The notes under the pieces are model-generated. The model worked only from the letters and a program-made list of their open reading frames with translations. It made no database searches and was not told the origin of the DNA. Shown piece after piece: positions 58,947 through 64,000 of a DNA stretch of 64,000 bases (its first letter is position 1; each line of letters opens with the position of its first letter). The stretch is from positions 1 through 64,000 of the forward strand of contig NZ_PUEJ01000011.1 in the NCBI RefSeq assembly GCF_002982075.1, given 5' to 3'. This DNA comes from Labrys okinawensis (GTDB lineage: Bacteria; Pseudomonadota; Alphaproteobacteria; Rhizobiales; Labraceae). The position numbers and the translations under genes were made by a program.

Positions 58947-60007
58947 ACCCCTCCTTCCTTGCGTCCGCGCAGGAGCCGCCCCACCAGATCGGCGCCGGAC
59001 AGGACGAGGCCTCGTGGTGCGATCAGGACGGTGAGAACGAGCAGCAAGCCCATGACGACCAGGGCATATTGGCTGCCGTAGATCGTGAGGGTCTGGAATG
59101 CCGACAGCACGACCAGCGTCCCCACGAGAGTGGAGGTCAGGTCGGAGCGGCCGCCGACGGCCACCCAGATCACCGGCAGGGCGGCGGCGGTCATGCCCAT
59201 GCTGGATGGTGTGATGTATTGGCCCCAGCTGGTGTAGAGGACGCCGGAGAGCCCTGCGAGACCGGCCCCGATCACAAAGGCGCCGAGCTGATATTTGCGG
59301 ATGTCGTAGCCGAGCATTTCCGCTCGCTCGGGATTCTCCCGAATCGCGACGAGCACATTGCCGAAGCGCGAATTCACCAGAATGCGCAGGCCCAGATAGG
59401 TCACCACGAGCAGGCCGAGCACGACATAATAGAGGCCGATGTCGGGAAACAGCACGATACTGCCGCCCGGCCAGGGAATGGTCAGGGGAGGCATGTTGCT
59501 CATGCCGTTGAAGCCGTTGAGACGGGCCTTGCCGATGTGCCATTCCGGGCCGGCCGTCTGCGCCATGAAGCGCTCAAGCACCAACGTCACGGAAAGCGTG
59601 ACGATGCCCAGGAAGACCCCCGTGATGCGGCCGAAGTAGAGGAAGTAGCCGAGCAAGGCGGCAAAGGCGGCCGTGAACGCGACTGCCAGCACGACGGCAG
59701 CCAGGGTGAAGCCGAAGTTCGCCCCGAAATTGATGGTGAGAATGCCGTAGCTGTAGCCGGCTATACCGAAGAAGGCCGTCTGTCCGAAGCTCAGTGCCCC
59801 GCCATAACCCCAGATGAGGCTGAGGCCGAGGGCCATGAAGACCCAGGTGAAGAAATAGACCGTATTGCCGACCGTGTAGCCGTCGCTGAAGGCAGGGTAG
59901 GCGCATGCCGCGCCCAGTACCGCCAGGAAGCCGATCCAGAATGCTGGCCCTTTTCCCATTGTCTGCGGACCTTCGAGACGGTCCAGGAAACGCAGGAGAC
60001 TTTTCAT
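58943..60007 (-). CDS. ABC transporter permease (LivM/UrtC-like)
   Basis: A 354-residue permease with about ten helices, GLSLIWGYGGALSFGQTAFFGIAGYSYG, the EAA-type RENPERAEMLGYDIRKYQL and VAVGGRSDLTSTLVGTLVV. It forms the heterodimeric channel with the permease at 60026. GGAGAGGGGC precedes the ATG. Confidence 0.92.
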   Translation of the reverse strand: MKSLLRFLDRLEGPQTMGKGPAFWIGFLAVLGAACAYPAFSDGYTVGNTVYFFTWVFMALGLSLIWGYGGALSFGQTAFFGIAGYSYGILTINFGANFGFTLAAVVLAVAFTAAFAALLGYFLYFGRITGVFLGIVTLSVTLVLERFMAQTAGPEWHIGKARLNGFNGMSNMPPLTIPWPGGSIVLFPDIGLYYVVLGLLVVTYLGLRILVNSRFGNVLVAIRENPERAEMLGYDIRKYQLGAFVIGAGLAGLSGVLYTSWGQYITPSSMGMTAAALPVIWVAVGGRSDLTSTLVGTLVVLSAFQTLTIYGSQYALVVMGLLLVLTVLIAPRGLVLSGADLVGRLLRGRKEGGV

Positions 60008-60025
60008 GATGCCCCTCTCCCCGTC

Positions 60026-60898
60026 TCAGGCCCGTTCGCGCAGGATGAAGCCGGAAATGCCCTTGGGCAGAACCCGGATCACGATGATGACGGCGATCAG
60101 CAGTCCGATCTGCCCGAAGAGCTGCCCCTGCCAGGAGGTCATGCCCGACTTGACGACGGCAAGTATGGCCGCGGCCGGGGCCGTTCCAAGGAAGACGTCT
60201 GCCCCGCCGGCGACCACCGTGACAAAGGCTTCCATGATGAAGGTCGTGCCCATGGTCGGCACCAGCGTCATCGTCGGTGCATAGAGCCCGCCGGCCAGCC
60301 CGGCCAGGCCTGCTCCCAGAGCGAATGTCAGACCGTAGACGAGACGCGTATCGATACCGAGTGCCGCGGCCATATGCGGTACCTGGATCGTGGCTCGGGC
60401 CATCACCCCGAAGCGGGTCCAGTTAAAGAGGGCATAGAGGCCGGCAAGCACCGCGATCGCCATGCAGAAGAGCACGACGCGATAGAGCGAATAGGAATAG
60501 TCGGCGACCTGAAAGCTGCCGAAAGGCGTCCCGACCCCCGCCATCGTCGAGCCGAGCACGATCAATGTGCCTTGCGTGGCGATCAGGCTTAGCCCCCATG
60601 TCGCGACGATGGTGTCGAGCGGCCGGTGGTAGAGATGGCGGATGATGACGACTTCCACCAGCGCTCCCACGGCTGCCGACGCCAGGGCGCCCACGCAGAT
60701 GGCCAAGGGGAGGGGAAGCCCCGCATGGGTCGCGGAAACCGTGACATAGGCACCGCACATGATGAATTCGCCATGGGCGAGATTGATCACGCCCATCATG
60801 CCGAAGATGACGGCGAGGCCGCAGGCGGAGAGAACCAGGAAGGCGAAGGCATCGCCGAACTGGTAGAACGAGGAAAAGATGAATGTGCCGACGTCCAT
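60026..60898 (-). CDS. ABC transporter permease (LivH/UrtB-like)
   Basis: A 290-residue permease: GLAVIFGMMGVINLAHGEFIM near residue 30, typical of LivH/UrtB, and GLAGLAGGLYAPTMTLVPTMG in the C-terminal half. I use the ATG at 60898, with AGGA 12 nt upstream; a TTG at 60910 is the alternative. The 117-bp gap to the binding protein has a small hairpin (CCGCC/GGCGG near 60930), possibly a differential-expression site. Confidence 0.9.
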   Translation of the reverse strand: MDVGTFIFSSFYQFGDAFAFLVLSACGLAVIFGMMGVINLAHGEFIMCGAYVTVSATHAGLPLPLAICVGALASAAVGALVEVVIIRHLYHRPLDTIVATWGLSLIATQGTLIVLGSTMAGVGTPFGSFQVADYSYSLYRVVLFCMAIAVLAGLYALFNWTRFGVMARATIQVPHMAAALGIDTRLVYGLTFALGAGLAGLAGGLYAPTMTLVPTMGTTFIMEAFVTVVAGGADVFLGTAPAAAILAVVKSGMTSWQGQLFGQIGLLIAVIIVIRVLPKGISGFILRERA

Positions 60899-61015
60899 CG
60901 GGGGGAACAATCCTGATTTCGAGGTTCAGGCCGCCTGCAAGGCGGGCGAGAGGCCCGGAAGGGGCGCGGCCATAGTGGCGGTGCCCGGTCCGGACCAGAC
61001 TGTCGATGCCCTGCT

Positions 61016-62257
61016 TCAGGATTTCGGAGGAGGATTGGACGGGGTGTACTGCGCCTGCGGATCGTTCTTGGTGAGATCGCAGCCGGCATCGCCCAACCAG
61101 TAGGGCTTGATGTCCTGCCACACCTTGGGGAAGGTGATGGAATGGTCCGCCCCGACCTTCGCCAGATAGATCGTGTGGGACATGTGCTGGCTCTTGGGAT
61201 CGAGGCACACCTTGCCCTCAGGCGCATCCATGCACACGTCGCCCTGTGCGATGATCTTGCGTAGATCGTCACGCTTGGTGGAGCCGTTGGCCCGCTCGAC
61301 CATCTGCTTGTAGAGATAGACGGCCAGGTAGGAGTTCTCCGCCTCTTGGTTCACATAGGGCTCGCTCGGGAATTTCGCCTTGAACTTGGCGAGGAAATCC
61401 TTGCTCGATGGCGAGTCGATTTCTTCGATGTAGTTGGTGGTGACATACATGTCCTTCAGGCTCGGCGGCTTGAAGCGTTTGTGCTCATAGCCCTGGCCCA
61501 CATTCACCGACGAAGCCATCGGCAGGCCGACATTCGCTGCCGCGGCCTGCTCGTAGTAGGAGGCCTGTGCCGTGCCGACCAGGAGCGTCACCACGAAATC
61601 AGGCTTGGCCTTCTGGATATTCTGGATGGACTGGGAGAACTGCGAGACGCCGAGCGGGATGAACTCTTCGCCAACCATTTCGCCGCCATTTTCCTTGACG
61701 ATGTTACGCACCCATTCGGCGGAGATCTGACCGAAATTGTAGTCGGCGGCGAGGGTGTAGACCTTCTTGCCGTATTTCTCCATCATCCAGGGAATGAGAG
61801 TGGAGAATTGCTGCTCGGGGACTGCCCCGGTGACGATCATATGGGAGTCGCAGACCCCGCCTTCATACTGGTTGTTGTAGAAGGCCAATCCGTCCAGTTG
61901 GTCGACGATCGGCCGATAGGCTTCGCGGGAGGCTGACGAGAAGCCGGCGAAGACAGCGTCGACCTTGTCGCGCTGCAGCACGCGGCGCATGAATTCCTGG
62001 TAGCGCGTGTTGTCCGACTGCGTATCGTAGACGACCAGTTCCAGCGGACGCCCCGCGATGCCGCCCTTGGCGTTGATTTCGTCGGCGGCCAGCTGGATCG
62101 CATGGACCTTGCCGATGGTGGCGACGGCGAAGTCGCCGGATTGATCCTCCAGTACGCCGAGCTTTATCGGGTCGGCGGCGAGCGCTTGGGACACGCCGAG
62201 CAAAAGTGTCCCCGTGAGGGCTGCGGCTCGCAGCCCCCTTTTGGCCTTCCCAGTCAT
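61016..62257 (-). CDS. Urea/amide-type ABC transporter substrate-binding protein
   Basis: A 413-residue class I periplasmic binding protein (Leu/Ile/Val-binding type). Signal peptide MTGKAKRGLRAAALTGTLLL ends near SQALA. The mature part opens PIKLGVLEDQSGDFAVATIG and contains YNNQYEGGVCDSHMIVTGAV, IDLP-like hinge segments and VNVGQGYEHKRF. The pattern is of UrtA/FmdD-like binders of urea or short amides. GAGGAG precedes the ATG. It is the first structural gene after amiR (21-bp gap), so no separate leader fits between them. Confidence 0.88.
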   Translation of the reverse strand: MTGKAKRGLRAAALTGTLLLGVSQALAADPIKLGVLEDQSGDFAVATIGKVHAIQLAADEINAKGGIAGRPLELVVYDTQSDNTRYQEFMRRVLQRDKVDAVFAGFSSASREAYRPIVDQLDGLAFYNNQYEGGVCDSHMIVTGAVPEQQFSTLIPWMMEKYGKKVYTLAADYNFGQISAEWVRNIVKENGGEMVGEEFIPLGVSQFSQSIQNIQKAKPDFVVTLLVGTAQASYYEQAAAANVGLPMASSVNVGQGYEHKRFKPPSLKDMYVTTNYIEEIDSPSSKDFLAKFKAKFPSEPYVNQEAENSYLAVYLYKQMVERANGSTKRDDLRKIIAQGDVCMDAPEGKVCLDPKSQHMSHTIYLAKVGADHSITFPKVWQDIKPYWLGDAGCDLTKNDPQAQYTPSNPPPKS

Positions 62258-62278
62258 GTGAGTTCTCCTCTGTCGACC

Positions 62279-62935
62279 TTATTTTGTCTCGGCACGCCGG
62301 CCGGAAGGCCCTTCGCGTACCGTTATTTTGGGCGTTGCCGCCCACCTGCCGAGGAACTCCTCGCAGTATTCTTCCAGGCTGACACGCAAACGCATGCTTT
62401 CACGCCGCAGCCGGTTGTAGGCTTCGTCGTCATCGATGCCGGTCTGTGCGGTCAGCGTCAGCACGGCTTTGATCACCGACCGGCGGCCACGCCGCCGTCT
62501 CTCCATGTCGTCAAGGCGGTTCTGCATGTCATTGCGCAGCAGGAACTGGTTCACGCCCAGGAACAGGGCCGTGTAGATGGCCGAGCTGTGCACCGGCTTG
62601 CGCAGGAAGGCCGTCGCGCCGAGATTGACAAGACGCTTGAGCCGGCTCGGCGCCTCCACGCCCACCAGCCCGATCACTGGCGCAGGCGGCAGGCGTGAAT
62701 CGCTTTCGGTCTCCAAGGGAAGAGTGCCTTCCAGATCACCGTCTACGAAGAGGATGTCCCGCTCCGCCTTCAAACTCGCCATGTCGAAGTCGACGCGGCC
62801 ATCGGCGGAGGCGAGGAACTCGCTGGTCACCCCCAATTTCGCAAGTGTCATCTCGAGAGCCTCGACGGCAGTGCGGTTGGTGGTAGCGATCAGGGCCCTG
62901 CTGCCGTTGAAGTTCTGGAGGAGACGAGCAACCAT
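62279..62935 (-). CDS. amiR: AmiR/NasT-type ANTAR antitermination regulator
   Basis: A 218-residue protein with a receiver-like N-terminal fold lacking the phospho-acceptor Asp pattern, and a C-terminal helical ANTAR RNA-binding domain (IKAVLTLTAQTGIDDDEAYN then RLRRESMRLRVSLEEYCEEF). In Pseudomonas AmiR lets transcription pass a leader terminator of the amidase operon when AmiC binds an amide. Here its ATG at 62935 overlaps the amiC stop (TGATG); a GTG at 62938 is an alternative. It should antiterminate within this operon, but the leader RNA is not visible in the window. Confidence 0.88.
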   Translation of the reverse strand: MVARLLQNFNGSRALIATTNRTAVEALEMTLAKLGVTSEFLASADGRVDFDMASLKAERDILFVDGDLEGTLPLETESDSRLPPAPVIGLVGVEAPSRLKRLVNLGATAFLRKPVHSSAIYTALFLGVNQFLLRNDMQNRLDDMERRRRGRRSVIKAVLTLTAQTGIDDDEAYNRLRRESMRLRVSLEEYCEEFLGRWAATPKITVREGPSGRRAETK

Positions 62936-64000
62936 CACTTTGCGACCCTTAAATTTGGCGTATGGGAGACAACGGCATATCGTGGAGAAGACTGAACGAG
63001 GTAGGGATCGGGCTGAATGGGGCCGGCCTCCTCGACGATCACGTCAAAGCGCGCCTTCTGGTTCGAGCGGCCAATGCGCGGTGTGAGCCAGGCATGGAAT
63101 GTCTGAGGATCGATCCAGACCTCGCCCTGCGGTGCTGAGAGCCTCTGGCGGGCGACGGCGTTCTTGACAGCGGACACCTCGTCCGTGCCTGCCGCCGACA
63201 GCGCGCGCGCCAGCAACTGCACCGCGATGTAGGAGGCCTCGGCATCTGCCGATGCGGCCGGACCGTTAGGGAAAGACTGCTCGTAGGCCTTGGTGAATGC
63301 CTTGTTCGCCGGGGTCTTCAGCGAGGAGAAATAGACAGACGAACTCAAATGGCCATCGACCATTTCATGACCGATCTCCTCCAGCTCCGGTTCGGAGAGC
63401 GTGCAACTGGCGATCGGGATCTGCGCGGCTTGGTCGATGCCGCGCTCCCGGCAGGCCGATCGAAACGCACGGAAGAAGGCATAGGCACTCTCGCCGATGA
63501 GGTTGTTGAACACGAAATCGGGGCGGGCCGAGAGGATAGCGTCGACGACCTGCCCGAATTCCGTATCGCCGATCGCGATATAGCGCTCGGCCAGAACCCT
63601 GCCGCCCTGTGCCGTCATGGCCTCGCGAAAGATGCGATTGTTTTCCCAGGCCCAGATGTAGTTCGACCCGACGCAGAAGGCATTCGAGCCGAAATTGGCC
63701 AGCATGTAGCGTACGAGCGGAAGCACGTGCTGGTTGGGCGAAGCGCCCGTGTAGATGACGTTGTTCGAGGTCTCGAACCCCTCATAGTGCGAGGGATACC
63801 ATAGCAGGGCGTCGTATTTCTCGAAGCAGGGGATCACTTCCTTGCGGCTCGATGACGTATAGCACCCGACCACATGGCGTATGCCGTTGCTGATCATTTG
63901 CCGGCTGTGCTCGGCATAGCGTGCCAGGTCGCCGCCAGGGTTCACCACGACAGGCTCGAGCCGGAGATCCGGAAACGACCGAGATATCTCCTCGAAGGCC
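62935..64000 (-). CDS. amiC: AmiC-type amide-sensing negative regulator, N-terminus cut by the window
   Basis: The reading frame stays open to the window end (AFEEISRSFPDLRLEPVVVN is in frame before the first in-window GTG), so the first part of the gene is missing. The 354 visible codons form a periplasmic-binding-protein fold without a visible signal peptide: CYTSSSRKEVIPCFEKYDAL, LLWYPSHYEGFETSNNVIYT and NYIWAWENNRIFREA are the AmiC/FmdD-like hallmarks of the amide pocket. In the ami system AmiC holds AmiR inactive until an amide binds. Stop is 62935, overlapping amiR. Confidence 0.87.
   Translation of the reverse strand, partial: AFEEISRSFPDLRLEPVVVNPGGDLARYAEHSRQMISNGIRHVVGCYTSSSRKEVIPCFEKYDALLWYPSHYEGFETSNNVIYTGASPNQHVLPLVRYMLANFGSNAFCVGSNYIWAWENNRIFREAMTAQGGRVLAERYIAIGDTEFGQVVDAILSARPDFVFNNLIGESAYAFFRAFRSACRERGIDQAAQIPIASCTLSEPELEEIGHEMVDGHLSSSVYFSSLKTPANKAFTKAYEQSFPNGPAASADAEASYIAVQLLARALSAAGTDEVSAVKNAVARQRLSAPQGEVWIDPQTFHAWLTPRIGRSNQKARFDVIVEEAGPIQPDPYLVQSSPRYAVVSHTPNLRVAK

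Overview
The window is GC-rich (clearly lower in a few spacers) and reads as the chromosome or a large replicon of an alphaproteobacterium, most likely a Hyphomicrobiales (Rhizobiales) member. The reasons are an initiator tRNA with an A29:U41 pair, many LysR and GntR/FCD regulators paired with ABC importers, short GC-rich dispersed inverted repeats, and a metabolism built on sugar, polyol, amino-acid and amide uptake. No core housekeeping operon is visible beyond the initiator tRNA. Traces of four or more dead genes and three insertion-sequence remnants (IS6, IS630 and IS481 types) mark it as accessory, patchwork DNA.

Layout. 0-1.1 kb: initiator tRNA-Met, its terminator, then remnants of a DUF808-type gene and an enoyl-CoA hydratase. 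1.1-4.4 kb: class II aldolase and a DHA2 drug exporter, divergent from a LysR regulator. 4.5-13.9 kb: an FCD-type GntR regulator divergent from a CUT2 sugar importer with mutarotase, GMC oxidoreductase, galactonate dehydratase (DgoD) and an SDR, which together look like an oxidative galactose-type sugar pathway. 14.6-26.4 kb: a long second CUT2 operon with a SorC-type regulator, aldo/keto reductase, GlpD-like dehydrogenase, FbaB/LacD-type aldolase, FGGY kinase and a second GMC oxidoreductase, probably for a polyol or unusual sugar. 26.5-33.3 kb: polar amino-acid importer with alanine racemase and a CapA-type phosphatase, divergent from a LysR regulator. 33.5-37.1 kb: iron-siderophore type ABC importer with a repeated AT-rich operator-like site and a small secreted protein. 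37.5-46.4 kb: alpha/beta hydrolase, aldehyde dehydrogenase, iron alcohol dehydrogenase and a coupled 65-residue ORF, divergent (across a perfect 21-bp palindrome) from a GntR regulator, a third CUT2 importer and a DJ-1/PfpI protein.

47.0-54.2 kb holds the most unusual locus: a class I terpene synthase, a short-chain-type cis-prenyltransferase and an IspH paralogue on the minus strand, and a 5'-truncated IspG plus a DXR paralogue on the plus strand, followed by a LuxR-type regulator with all six canonical acyl-homoserine-lactone pocket residues. It is bordered by an IS481 remnant on the left and a MocR fragment on the right, with AT-rich spacers inside. I read it as a horizontally acquired terpenoid cluster carrying its own MEP-pathway genes, possibly making a product from a cis-configured prenyl diphosphate.

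54.7-64.0 kb: an amide-use operon read right to left: AmiC-type sensor (cut by the window end), AmiR/ANTAR antiterminator, a five-gene Liv/Urt-type importer, formamidase/acetamidase, and a tandem nitrilase-fold protein whose second domain has lost its catalytic Cys and Lys. All functional names are from reading motifs and overall sequence pattern; no database search was possible.
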